NCBI GenBank assembly: GCA_016713535.1
Contig: JADJOY010000018.1
Location: 1 to 64,000 of the forward strand
Reading direction: 5' to 3'
DNA: 64,000 nt
Source: JADJOY01 sp016713535 [NCBI: Deltaproteobacteria bacterium]
GTDB lineage: Bacteria; JADJOY01
The notes beneath the pieces are model-generated. The model was not told the DNA's origin. It did not search any database and was given only the letters and a program-made list of their open reading frames with translations. Position numbers and translations under genes: made by a program. This document shows, one piece after another, positions 43,886 to 52,422 of this stretch (positions are counted from its first letter, which is position 1; each line of letters opens with the position of its first letter).

Positions 43886-45190
43886 ATGGTGGTCCAGGTC
43901 CGCAAGCGGCATCTCTTCGACCTCGCCGGGCTCGGCGCGGTCACGCGCCGTCACCTCGCACCCGTCGCCGCCGCGCCGGTGGTGCGGCGGCTCCTCGGGC
44001 TGATGGTGGTCGGCGCGCTCGTCCTCGCGCCCCTCGCGCTCGCCGTGGAGCGCCACCTCGTCCGGGTGGCGGCGAGCGAGGTGCCGTGGGCGCTCGCGCC
44101 CCACCAGCGCGGCGCGGCGCCGGCCGGCGGCCTCAAGGTGCGCTCGCTGATCCCGGCCCTCGGCTACGTCCAGCGCCTCGACGCGCGCGCCACACCCGTC
44201 ACGGACTTGAACGCGTGGGGCTTCCACGACGACGACTTCGTGGTTCCCAAGCCGCGCGACGTGGCGCGCATCGCGGTGCTCGGCGACAGCATGACCTACG
44301 GTCTCGCCGCGGGCCCGGCGAGCGCCACCTTCAGCGGACGACTCGAGGCGATGCTCGCGGCGCGGGCGCCCGCGGGTGTGCGCTTCGACGTCACCAACCT
44401 CGGCGTCGAGGGCTACCAGGCGCTCCAGAACGACGCCGCGCTGCGCCACCTCGCGCTGCCGGTGCTGCAGGCCGACCTCGTGGTCTACGCGTTCTTCGAG
44501 AACGACCTGAGCGACACCAGCCTCGACTTCTACCAGTACCGCGCGCGCTATCCGAAGACGTGCCCGGGCGGGCTCGGCGACCGTGGGATCTTCGCCGAGT
44601 ACCTGGGACCGGGCCTCGCTAACCGCGTGTCGTTCCGGGTGCGGATGCAGTCGGCGCTCTACGCCGACTACCGCTACCGCCGCGGGATTCTCCGCTACGA
44701 GCGGGTGCTCCCCGCGCTCGATCGGCTGGAGCAGCACTTCGCCGGCAGCGCGCTCGGCGGCGCGATCGGCTGGGCGCGGCGGCAGAGCTCCTTCACGTCG
44801 CCCTGCATCGAGATCGCCGACGGCGAGCGCCTGGCGCTGCTCGCGATCCGCGACATGGCGCACGTCGCGCGCCGCGCCGGCCTGCCGTTCGTGCTCTTCA
44901 AGATCCCCCAGGGCGAGTTCCTGGGCAGCGGTACCAACCACTACGAGGACCGCTTCCTGCGCTACGCGATCCGCGGCCAGCGCGGCATCCACTTCGTCGA
45001 TCCCCAGCCCGCGATCGAGGCGCGCATGAGTCGTGAGGGAGTGGGGTTCCGCCAGCTCTGCGCCAACGACGCCGACTGCCACCCGAGCCCGCTCGGCCAC
45101 CAGTACCTGGCCGACGAGCTCCTCGCCGGGCTCGAGCGCGACCACCTCGTCGAGGCGCTGATCGAGCGGGTGCGAGGGCGGCCGTCGTGA
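43886..45190 (+). CDS. Membrane-anchored SGNH/GDSL hydrolase-like protein
   Basis: 434 residues. One N-terminal membrane helix (LLGLMVVGALVLAPLALAV), then an extracytoplasmic SGNH domain: RIAVLGDSMTYGLAAGPASA (block I with Ser), FFENDLSDTS (GxND-like block, with E for G), and a C-terminal DADCHPSPLGHQYLADELL supplying Asp/His (DxxH). Domains of this kind acetylate or deacetylate alginate, cellulose, O-antigen or peptidoglycan. Start ATG 43886, with GTG 43874 also possible. It is followed by a glycosyltransferase-like gene overlapping its stop (GTGA). Confidence 0.82.
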   Translation: MVVQVRKRHLFDLAGLGAVTRRHLAPVAAAPVVRRLLGLMVVGALVLAPLALAVERHLVRVAASEVPWALAPHQRGAAPAGGLKVRSLIPALGYVQRLDARATPVTDLNAWGFHDDDFVVPKPRDVARIAVLGDSMTYGLAAGPASATFSGRLEAMLAARAPAGVRFDVTNLGVEGYQALQNDAALRHLALPVLQADLVVYAFFENDLSDTSLDFYQYRARYPKTCPGGLGDRGIFAEYLGPGLANRVSFRVRMQSALYADYRYRRGILRYERVLPALDRLEQHFAGSALGGAIGWARRQSSFTSPCIEIADGERLALLAIRDMAHVARRAGLPFVLFKIPQGEFLGSGTNHYEDRFLRYAIRGQRGIHFVDPQPAIEARMSREGVGFRQLCANDADCHPSPLGHQYLADELLAGLERDHLVEALIERVRGRPS

Positions 45191-46251
45191 GCGAGCGCTT
45201 CGGGAAGGCTCTCGAGGCCCTCACCCGGATCCTGGCCGGATTCGCGGGGCGGCGCTCGCTCGGCGCGCTGCTCGGCATCGCCGTCGCGCTCGGAGTGCTG
45301 GTGCGTCTGGTGGCGATCGCCACGATCCCTCCGAGCCTCCACGAGACGCACTACCTGCGGGATGCGCGAGCCGTGTTCGCGGCGGGCTCGGTGGACGCGT
45401 TGCGGGGCTCGGTGCACGGCTGGCTTCCGGCGCTTGGCTACGCTCGCATCCTGGAGCGTTGGCCGAACGCGGCCGAACGCGAGCTGCGCTGGCTGCAATT
45501 CGCGTTCTCCGTCCTCGCCTCCGTCCTGACCTGGCACCTCGCGCGGCGGGCGACCGGGCCGCGCGAGAGCGCGACCACGGCGCTCGTGCATGCGCTGACG
45601 CCAGCCACCGTCTTCTACGGTGCTTCTGCCGAACCGTATGCCGCGCACCTGCTGCTCGTCACGGTGGCGATGGTGGCCTACGTGGCGAGCGTGCGGCGTC
45701 CCTCGGTGCTTCGCGGGATGGTCGTCGTGGCCACCACGGCGGTCGCCACGTTGCATCATCTGGTCGCCGCCGTGAACGTGGCCGCCCTCGTGGGGCACGC
45801 GTTGCTCGCGGGTCGACGCACCTCGCGCGCTCGCGTCGCGCTCGCGCTGCCGCTCCTCGCCGGCGTCGCCGTCGCGCTTCCGATGGCCCTTCACGGCAGC
45901 CCCGGGCACGCGCGGCACTGGCTCGGCGCCGAGATCCCGTACTTCTTCTCGCTCGAGGTGGTGGGCTCGATCGTGGTCTTCGCGGCGCTCCACGACGAAG
46001 TGGCGGAGCACCTCGAGGCGGCCTGGCGAGAGGTCTTGCCGTGGTGCTTCGTCGTGCCGGTGTTGTTCTGGCTGCCGTATGCGCGACTCCAGTACCTCTT
46101 GCCCGGCAGCGTGCCGATGGCTCTGGTGCTGGGAACGGCCTTGGTGCGCGGCGCGCGTCCTCGGCTCGTGGGCGCGGTGGTCCTCTTCGTGGCGCTGAAC
46201 GTCGTCTCGTCGGTCAGCCAGACGCTCTGGGTCTTCCGGGGCGTGGACTAG
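45187..46251 (+). CDS. Polytopic glycosyltransferase-39-like membrane protein
   Basis: 354 residues from GTG 45187. About eight to nine hydrophobic segments (LGALLGIAVALGVLVRLVAI, LLLVTVAMVAYVASV, VALALPLLAGVAVALPMAL, VVGSIVVFAALHDE, PWCFVVPVLFWLPYARLQYL). The short loop after helix 1 (PPSLHETHYLRDARAVFAAG) lies where family members carry their catalytic acidic residue. It probably transfers sugars from polyprenyl phosphate in the envelope, an inference from topology. Coupled to the SGNH gene. It is the last clearly intact gene before the repeat array. Confidence 0.68.
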   Translation: MSERFGKALEALTRILAGFAGRRSLGALLGIAVALGVLVRLVAIATIPPSLHETHYLRDARAVFAAGSVDALRGSVHGWLPALGYARILERWPNAAERELRWLQFAFSVLASVLTWHLARRATGPRESATTALVHALTPATVFYGASAEPYAAHLLLVTVAMVAYVASVRRPSVLRGMVVVATTAVATLHHLVAAVNVAALVGHALLAGRRTSRARVALALPLLAGVAVALPMALHGSPGHARHWLGAEIPYFFSLEVVGSIVVFAALHDEVAEHLEAAWREVLPWCFVVPVLFWLPYARLQYLLPGSVPMALVLGTALVRGARPRLVGAVVLFVALNVVSSVSQTLWVFRGVD

Positions 46252-46254
46252 ACC

Positions 46255-46539
46255 ATGGATCGCTTCGACCCCAGCGCCCACGCGAACTACGTGACCACCT
46301 TGCTCTTGATCGCGATCGCCCTCGAGCGCCTGGTGTCTACGCCACGCACGCACGCGGTGGCGGTGGTGGTCGGCCGGGTGCGCGCGCTGGAGCGCTGGGT
46401 GCAGGCCCGCGTGCCAGCGCTCGCCCGGGGACAAGCCCCCGCGCTACGTGGACACCTCGGTTCGGAGCTCGGCGGCGTTCGTGGTGGTCGCCGCGCTCAG
46501 CCGGTGAGCGGTGCCCGGCTGCGAGCCCCTGACTCGTAG
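46255..46539 (+). CDS. Small ORF whose 3' half is repeat DNA (possible truncated gene)
   Basis: The first 58 residues or so (MDRFDPSAHANYVTTLLLIA, then a second hydrophobic/basic stretch to PALAR) look like protein. From about nt 46426 the frame is made of the 145-bp repeat. It starts three bases after the preceding stop, so it may be the remnant of an operon gene cut by the array. Confidence 0.4.
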   Translation: MDRFDPSAHANYVTTLLLIAIALERLVSTPRTHAVAVVVGRVRALERWVQARVPALARGQAPALRGHLGSELGGVRGGRRAQPVSGARLRAPDS

Positions 46540-47228
46540 CGCGGGGGCTCGTCCCCCGCGGAGCCCGAAGCGGGGGACAAGCCCCCGCGCTACGTGGACA
46601 CCTCGGTTCGGAGCTCGGCGGCGTTCGTGGTGGTCGCCGCGCTCAGCCGGTGAGCGGTGCCCGGCTGCGAGCCCTGCCCGACTCGGCGGGGCTTCCCGCG
46701 GAAGCGGGGACAAGCCCCCGCGCTACGTGGGCACCCCGGTTCGGAGCTCGGCGGCGTTCGTGGTGGTCGCCGCCTCAGCCGGTGAGCGGTGCCCGGCTGC
46801 GAGCCCCTGACTCGTAGCGCGGGGGCTCGTCCCCCGCGGAGCCCGAAGCGGGGGACAAGCCCCCGCGCTACGTGGGCACCTCGGTTCGGAGCTCGGCGGC
46901 GTTCGTGGTGGTCGCCGCGCTCAGCCGGTGAGCGGTGCCCGGCTGCGAGCCCCCGACTCGTAGCGCGGGGGCTCGTCCCCGCGGAGCCGAAGCGGGGACA
47001 AGCCCCCGCGCTACGTGGACACCTCGGTTCGAGCTGGGGGTGGTGGGCCGGTGAGCGGTGCCCGGCAGCGCGGGCCGCCCGGGGTCCCCGGGGGCGGGGA
47101 CAAGCCCCGCGCTACGTGGACACCTCGGTTCGGGCCCGGCGCGTTCGTGGTGGTCGCCGCGCTCAGCCGGTGAGCGGTGCCCGGCTGCGAGCTCGTAGCG
47201 CGGGGGCTCGTCCCCGGGCCGAAGGGGG
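46426..47228. repeat. Tandem array of ~6 units, period ~145 bp
   Basis: TTCGGAGCTCGG or its variants begin at 46461, 46607, 46740, 46885, 47028 and 47129. Four intervals lie between 133 and 146 bp and the last is 101. Each unit combines the inverted pair TAGCGCGGGGGCTCGTCCCC ... GACAAGCCCCCGCGCTACG with about 85 bp of non-palindromic sequence (TTCGTGGTGGTCGCC, CAGCCGGTGAGCGGTGCCC). The last two copies are eroded. The array occupies the gene-free 46540-47270 interval. Confidence 0.93.
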
Positions 47229-47270
47229 ACGCCGGGGCCCGGGGGCTCGCTTGGGGACCCGCGTGGCCCC

Positions 47271-49259
47271 TCACGCCTTCCAGGGGATCTTCCGGCTCTT
47301 CTCGAAGCGGGTCTCGCCGCCGCTCTCCACCTTCGAGGTGAGCGAGAGCTGCTCGAGCGTGAAGCGCCCGCCCGCGTGCGCCGTGACCTCGCGGCCCGGC
47401 TCGGTGAGGACCAGCGTCACCTCGACGCGCAGCTCGGGGCGGGCGTCGCGCGGGTCGGTGGCCACGCTCGCCTCGTGGCGCTCGATCATGTGGATCCGCA
47501 CGTCGCCCGCGGTGGCGAAGTCGAGCTCGAGCCCGGCGCGGACGCTCACGCGCTGGCGGACGAGGTCCTCGACGATCTCCCAGCGCGGCACCAGCGCCGG
47601 GATGCCGAACTCGAGGTGGTGCATCAGGTCGGGGGCCGCGAAGCCGTCGCGGGGTGTGAGCGCCGACTCCGGCGTCACCGGCAGCCGGATCGACGTGACG
47701 TGCTCGCCGCCGTGGCGGATCGTCACCGGCTCCGAGGCCGCGTTCGGCCAGATCCGCGGGAAGTCCGCCGTCGCGATCGAGAGCCGCAGGCGGTGGCCGG
47801 CCGCGAGGCGGTAGGCCGTGACCCACAGCGGGATCGCCACCACGAGCGGCGTATCGGTGGGCACCGGGACCTCCCGGTCGTGGCCGTCCCGGTGGGTGAC
47901 GCGCAGCCAGCCCGTGGTGACGAGTGCCGACGTGCCGTCCGGCGAGACGTCGCAGAGCTTGGCCACCAGCGTGGGGTCGGGGTCGCGGGTCTCGAGGTGC
48001 ACCTCGACCACGGGCGAGCCGCAGATCGCGAGCGGCTCGGCGAGCGGCGCGCTGGTGAACGTGACCGAGCGCTGATCGTCGCGGCGCTGGTCCTGCGGGT
48101 AGTCGAGGAGCATCGGCAGCGGGCTCCACAGCCCTGCGTGGACGCCCACCGTCGGGTCACCGGCGTGGACGGTGCGGTCGTCCCAGCTCGCGCCCGGCGC
48201 GAGGTCGCCGAGCGTCCCACCCGGAGCCGCGTGCTTGACCTCGGTGATGGACGCGGGCGGCGGCCACGACGGGCTCGCGTGCCAGCCCTCGCGATCGCCC
48301 TGCAGGAAGAAGGACACCGCGGGCTCGCGGTCGATCCCGTTCTCGACGCCCTTGAGCCAGCGGTCGAACCAGCGCGTGAGCTCGCCCTCGAAGTCGATCG
48401 GCTCGCGGGTCGCCACGTGTGGGAGCGTGTGCAGCCACGGCCCCACGGTGAGCTTCTTCGGGCCGCCGAGCCGCGCGAACTGATCGAAGCAGTCGCGCGG
48501 GAAGATGTCGCGCCAGCCCGCGAACACGTAGGTGGGCACCTCGATCGACTCGACGGCCACGAACGCCTGCCGCCAGTAGTCGTCGATCAGGCGGTGCTCG
48601 GTCGCCGCCACCAGATACGGCACGTGAGCCTCGAGCCGCTCGCGCCACAGCCGCTCGCCGCGCCCGGCGTCCTCCGAGCGGATCGGCGGCAGCAGGCTCA
48701 TGCTCTGCATCATCCCCATCCACGCGCCGAACATGCCGCTCATGTTGGTGCGGCCGCCGGGGAAGGCGAGGTTGGTGTACGAGTCCGTGACACCCATGAT
48801 CGGCACGATCGCGCGCAGATGTGGCGGTCGCGCGGCGCCGGCCGCGAGCGAGGTGAGGCCGCCGTACGAGATCCCCCACACGCCCACGTTGCCGTCGCAC
48901 CACGGCTGCGCCGCCACCCACTCGACGGTGTCGTGGAGGTCGCCCGGCACCAGCGGGTCGAGCGAGTCGACGCTCACACCGTCGGACTGGCCGGTGCCGC
49001 GCAGATCGACGAGCAGCGCGTGGTAGCCGTTCGCCGCGAGCTGCTTGAAGCAGCCGTGGCACTGCGCCCCGATGAGCCCGTCCTTGTGGTACGGGTAGAA
49101 GCTCAACACGGCAGGCTTGCGGCCCTCGGCGCCTTGGCCCGGCGACCGGAACAGATTGGCGGCCAGGCGCGCGCCGTCGCGCATCGGGATCAGAACGTTC
49201 CGCTCGATGGTGATCTCGCTCATGGGCGGAAGGATGGTGCCGCCGCAGCGCGGTGTCAT
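47271..49259 (-). CDS. CocE/NonD family hydrolase (X-Pro dipeptidyl-peptidase-like)
   Basis: 662 residues. The alpha/beta hydrolase core has IPMRDGARLAANLFRSPG, LLVDLRGTGQSDG, nucleophile Ser in VGVWGISYGGLTSLAAGA, PTYVFAGWRDIFPRDCF (Asp) and VGPWLHTLPHVAT (His). The C-terminal X-Pro-type jelly roll includes PLAEPLAICGSPVVEVHLET and AAGHRLRLSIATADFPRIWP. Members cleave peptide, ester or acyl-glutarate bonds (cocaine esterase, glutaryl acylase). The 5' end is fixed by AAGGAGG six to seven bases before ATG 49259, which adds 12 residues to the more obvious MSEITIERN start. No signal peptide is seen. The gene faces the 145-bp array. Confidence 0.92.
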   Translation of the reverse strand: MTPRCGGTILPPMSEITIERNVLIPMRDGARLAANLFRSPGQGAEGRKPAVLSFYPYHKDGLIGAQCHGCFKQLAANGYHALLVDLRGTGQSDGVSVDSLDPLVPGDLHDTVEWVAAQPWCDGNVGVWGISYGGLTSLAAGAARPPHLRAIVPIMGVTDSYTNLAFPGGRTNMSGMFGAWMGMMQSMSLLPPIRSEDAGRGERLWRERLEAHVPYLVAATEHRLIDDYWRQAFVAVESIEVPTYVFAGWRDIFPRDCFDQFARLGGPKKLTVGPWLHTLPHVATREPIDFEGELTRWFDRWLKGVENGIDREPAVSFFLQGDREGWHASPSWPPPASITEVKHAAPGGTLGDLAPGASWDDRTVHAGDPTVGVHAGLWSPLPMLLDYPQDQRRDDQRSVTFTSAPLAEPLAICGSPVVEVHLETRDPDPTLVAKLCDVSPDGTSALVTTGWLRVTHRDGHDREVPVPTDTPLVVAIPLWVTAYRLAAGHRLRLSIATADFPRIWPNAASEPVTIRHGGEHVTSIRLPVTPESALTPRDGFAAPDLMHHLEFGIPALVPRWEIVEDLVRQRVSVRAGLELDFATAGDVRIHMIERHEASVATDPRDARPELRVEVTLVLTEPGREVTAHAGGRFTLEQLSLTSKVESGGETRFEKSRKIPWKA

Positions 49260-49433
49260 CCGGCCTCCTTCTCCGCCCATATGCAACGTCACGATTCGTA
49301 GCGACCGGTCTCGGCGTCCCATCGGCTTCGGCGGCGACGAAGCAGGGGCCAAAGGCCCCGTGCCCTCCAGCCCGTTCGGCGCAAGGGCGATCCAAATCGT
49401 GGTGGCCCATTTAGACTCGCGTGAGGCCGGCTC

Positions 49434-50198
49434 ATGTACATCGTCGCGATCCGTGATCCCGTCTGCCACGCGACCGATGCGGCGCAGGCTCTGGCCGAAG
49501 CGCTCGGCGTCACGCTCCTGGAAGCTCGCGGCCGGCTTCACGGCGAGGGCGCGCGGGTGGTCGCGGTGGCGCAGAGCGAGGCCAAGGCCAGCGCGCTCGC
49601 GGCGGCGGTCGCGGCGCGCGGCTTCGGGCCGTTCGTCGTCAGCGACGCCGAGCGCAAGCATGACGAGCGCGAGACGGTGCCGGTGGATGGGTTCACCTTT
49701 CACCCTCTCTCGTTCGAGGCGCGGACGCGCCGCCACGGCGCGATCGGCTTGCCCTACCACGCCATCAGGCTGCTCGTGCTCGGGCTGCGCATCGTGCGTA
49801 CCGCGACCACGGAGGTCGAGCCGCATCGCGCCGTGAGCCTCGGCCACGCGCTCGCCATCGGCGGCCGCGCGCTCACGCGTCGCCTCGAGACCGAGACCTC
49901 GCGCGTCGAGGAGCAGCGCACCCGGTTCCTCAGGGTGTTCTCGCTGGGGCGGCAGCCACTCGATCTGGCCGAGGATGGGCTCGACTTCGTGGCGCTCGGC
50001 GACGCCATGTTGCCCACGCGCGCGGCCAACTTCCTGTGGCTGGTGCGGCAGCTCCGCGACCGCGCCGGGAACGCCGTGTTCGACGAGCGCCTCGTGACCC
50101 GTCCCGGCCAGATCCAGGTGCTGAGCGAGCGGTTGCCGCCGGCCAAGTACCTCGAGACCGCGGTGTCGCTCCTCGCCCGCGCCCGAGGCGCGCGATGA
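49434..50198 (+). CDS. Hypothetical protein
   Basis: 254 residues, cytoplasmic. An N-terminal alternating pattern (MYIVAIRDPVCHATDAAQAL ... RVVAVAQSEAKASALAAAVA) suggests a small alpha/beta ferredoxin-like fold. The middle contains PYHAIRLLVLGLRIVRTATT and a charged C-terminus with LRDRAGNAVFDERLVTRPGQ. No known family recognised. It overlaps the next gene by ATGA. Upstream, 49260-49433 holds a GGGGCCAAAGGCCCC hairpin and no gene. Confidence 0.62.
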   Translation: MYIVAIRDPVCHATDAAQALAEALGVTLLEARGRLHGEGARVVAVAQSEAKASALAAAVAARGFGPFVVSDAERKHDERETVPVDGFTFHPLSFEARTRRHGAIGLPYHAIRLLVLGLRIVRTATTEVEPHRAVSLGHALAIGGRALTRRLETETSRVEEQRTRFLRVFSLGRQPLDLAEDGLDFVALGDAMLPTRAANFLWLVRQLRDRAGNAVFDERLVTRPGQIQVLSERLPPAKYLETAVSLLARARGAR

Positions 50199-51124
50199 TC
50201 CCGCTCCAGTTCTTCGCCCTCGAAGAAGATCTCGTCCAGCTCTTCGAGTACCTGCTCGACCGTGAAGGGATGGTGGCGATCGAGCGGAATTCCGAGATCG
50301 GTCAAACGGCTCGATCGTTCTCCACCGCGGCGGAGCTGGCCCGGGCCTATTCACTCGGCTTCGACGCGGACGGGTCGTCCTTCGCGGTCCTGGTCGCCGT
50401 CTGGTCCCGCCGGGTTCGTCCTCGACCCACACCGGAGCGAGTCCAGCTCTCACGCGCGGGCGGCGGCTGGCGGGAGACTGTCCGCGGCGCGGGCTTGTTC
50501 TCGTTCGACCTGGGTGGGCTCGGACCGCGGGGGATCAGCCACTCCACCTTCCAGGTCGACTCGCCGTCGTCGGGCTCGGACGCGGGCGACCTCGCTGGCG
50601 TCCGTGTGAACTGGGCGATCCACGATCGCCTCGCCAAGGCGATCCGTTCGTACCTCCGCGGCGAGTGGTGCGCCGGTCACTTCGGTGACCTCGCCGTGGG
50701 CCGGAGCGCGTACGAGGACTTCACGGAGGCTCGAACCGCCGGCGCGGCGCTCAGCCTGAGGTCGTGGGCACGAGTGATCGCACGGCGGCCGCATGCGCCG
50801 CGCCTCACGCTTGCGTCAGCTCAGCCGGATGGAGTGGTCACAGGCCGACCCAGAGCCGCCCGGAGGGTGAGCGGGACGCTCGCGATCGGATCCCCAGCCG
50901 TTCGATCCGCGACGGGACAGCTCGGTTTATCGGGCGCGAATCCGTGGCGCCGCAACGTTGGCGCCCGGCACCCCGCCGGAGGGCACGCGTCGCGTGCCGC
51001 CGAACCCGCGGATCCCGGTACGAACCCGATCGATCCTACGAGCGCCCGGTCCGCGGCCGCGACGGAGCGCGGCCCTCCAGCCGCTCGTAGCACGGACGCC
51101 GTTGGGGCGGCGGGGTCGTCGTAG
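50195..51124 (+). CDS. Hypothetical protein with repeat-derived C-terminus
   Basis: 309 residues. The first 200 or so look structured (IPLQFFALEEDLVQLFEYLL, FAVLVAVWSRRV, SHSTFQVDSP, AIHDRLAKAIRSYLRGEWC) but match no family I know. From about nt 50979 the frame crosses palindromic repeats, giving arginine/alanine/proline-rich text to the stop at 51124. The natural end is probably earlier. Coupled by ATGA overlap to the preceding hypothetical gene. Confidence 0.58.
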   Translation: MIPLQFFALEEDLVQLFEYLLDREGMVAIERNSEIGQTARSFSTAAELARAYSLGFDADGSSFAVLVAVWSRRVRPRPTPERVQLSRAGGGWRETVRGAGLFSFDLGGLGPRGISHSTFQVDSPSSGSDAGDLAGVRVNWAIHDRLAKAIRSYLRGEWCAGHFGDLAVGRSAYEDFTEARTAGAALSLRSWARVIARRPHAPRLTLASAQPDGVVTGRPRAARRVSGTLAIGSPAVRSATGQLGLSGANPWRRNVGARHPAGGHASRAAEPADPGTNPIDPTSARSAAATERGPPAARSTDAVGAAGSS

Positions 51125-51148
51125 GGCGGGGGCCTCCGCGCCCCCGCC
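50979..51148. repeat. Hairpin repeats overlapping a gene 3' end
   Basis: GGAGGGCACGCGTCGCGTGCC near 50980 (9-bp arms), GGCCGCGACGGAGCGCGGCC near 51054, and GGCGGGGGCCTCCGCGCCCC at 51125-51144. Three different stem types lie in 170 bp. Confidence 0.8.
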
Positions 51149-51159
51149 TCACGAGCGGC

Positions 51160-51325
51160 TGATCCCGCTGATTTTGGGTCAGGATGCGCAGAAAACGCCG
51201 CAGTTTGCGCAGATATCGTCATCGACGGAAAGCAGATTGTCGCAAAATAAAATGGCGAAAAGAGTGAAATTTGGCTGGCGAACTGTATTGAAAATCACTG
51301 GCAGACTGTGAAATATCGCCCACGC
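51160..51325. other. AT-rich island in very GC-rich surroundings
   Basis: About 165 bp with runs such as GCAAAATAAAATGGCGAAAA and AGTGAAATTTGGCTGGCGAA, far below the local GC level. It contains no convincing gene. Short frames on either strand (a minus frame ending DDDICANCGVFCAS, a plus frame MAKRVKFGWRTVLKI) lack support. It lies between a plus-strand gene end and a minus-strand gene end. Confidence 0.7.
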
Positions 51326-51339
51326 CGCCGCGGTGCCTC

Positions 51340-52389
51340 TCAGATCGTGGTGTCGCCCTTGCGCGCGGGCTCGGCGTCGCCGGCGCGCTCCTCGAAGGTC
51401 GGCTTGCCGCTCTTGCACGCCTCGAACTTCTCGCGGGTCTTCCACACCCCGAGATCCGGCTCGCCGAACCTGGCGATCACCTCCGCGGCGGTCTTCACGT
51501 CATTCGCCTCGCACGCGTAGTAGGCGAAGGCGTTGCGGTTCCAGTCGTCGGGGAAGGTCCGCTCCATGTCGCGGAAGCCCTGGCGCATCTTGGGCCAGTC
51601 GACCTCGCCGTCGCGCAGTCCCTCGGTGCCGATGCTCTGCAGCGTGGCCCAGTAGATGCGCGCGTAGAGCTCGTAGCCCAGGCGGTCCTTGGTGCGCGCG
51701 ACCGACTGGTCCACGAACCGGGCGAGCGCCTTCGGATCGCCCGTCCAGCGCGGCAGCATGTAGTTCGCCTTGTCGAAGTAGTGGCCGAGGAAGTCGGGCT
51801 CCTTCGTGACCGCCTCCTCGAAGAGCGCGTCGTAGCGCTCGACGTCCCAGCCTTCACCCTTCGCGACGCCGAGCATGACGTAGTACCAGATGGGGTCGCG
51901 GGTCGCGAAGGCGCGGCACTTCTCGAGCACCTCTCGTGCGGTGGTGAGGCGCTCGCCGAAGAGCTTCCAGCCTTGCTCGGTGACCGTGTTCGCGAAGCCG
52001 CCACCGCGCGCCTTCCACGCGTAGTGGAACCAGTAGTCGGCGAGCGCGATGTGCGCCGCAGGCGAGCTCGGCGAGCTCTTCACCCACTGCTCGTGCAGCG
52101 CCAGCGAGCGCGCCCACTGGCCCTCGTCGGAGCGGCGGGCGGGGACGGTTCCGTCGTAGACCGCGCCGATCTTCCAGCGCCCGTCGCTGGTGCGAGCGCG
52201 GGTGGTGCGAAGCCGCTCGGCCTCGGCGTCGAGCTCGGCGAACTCGCTGGAAGGAAGTGCGCCTGGGCGCGCGCGATGACCTGATCGAGCTCGAGCGCTG
52301 CGCTCTGGGCCGCCGTGCCCTTGCCCGCTGAGCCCGCCGCCATCACCAGGGGTCGCGAACGCGACCACCGCGACTCGTCTCGCTTTCAT
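51340..52389 (-). CDS. DUF4034-like protein, exported (two compensating frame breaks near the N-terminus)
   Basis: About 349 residues. The main frame from SEFAELDAEAERLRTTRART onward carries a DUF4034-like pattern: DGRWKIGAVYDGTVPARR, SPSSPAAHIALADYWFHYAW, ARGGGFANTVTEQGWKLF, FATRDPIWYYVMLGVAKGEG, YFDKANYMLPRWTGDPKALA and YARIYWATLQSIGTEGLRDG. Its start MKARRVAVVAFATP is in frame, but residues 15-45 are natural only in another frame (MAAGSAGKGTAAQSAALELD), so two opposite one-base errors near 52345 and 52255 are likely. The alanine-rich start may be a signal peptide. Function of the domain is unknown. Confidence 0.72.
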   Translation of the reverse strand: MKARRVAVVAFATPGDGGGLSGQGHGGPERSARARSGHRARPGALPSSEFAELDAEAERLRTTRARTSDGRWKIGAVYDGTVPARRSDEGQWARSLALHEQWVKSSPSSPAAHIALADYWFHYAWKARGGGFANTVTEQGWKLFGERLTTAREVLEKCRAFATRDPIWYYVMLGVAKGEGWDVERYDALFEEAVTKEPDFLGHYFDKANYMLPRWTGDPKALARFVDQSVARTKDRLGYELYARIYWATLQSIGTEGLRDGEVDWPKMRQGFRDMERTFPDDWNRNAFAYYACEANDVKTAAEVIARFGEPDLGVWKTREKFEACKSGKPTFEERAGDAEPARKGDTTI

Positions 52390-52422
52390 GTCGTCCTCGC
52401 GAGCCCCGCGTCTCGGCGCGGC

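Noticed and set aside
46426-47228. Insertion sequence with terminal inverted repeats
   Set aside because: No transposase frame, and the inverted repeats recur in every unit rather than bounding the region.
51179-51445. Minus-strand 88-residue frame ending DDDICANCGVFCAS as a small zinc protein
   Set aside because: Its first half overlaps the DUF4034-like gene in another frame and there is no ribosome site. The cysteines fall in the AT-rich patch by chance.
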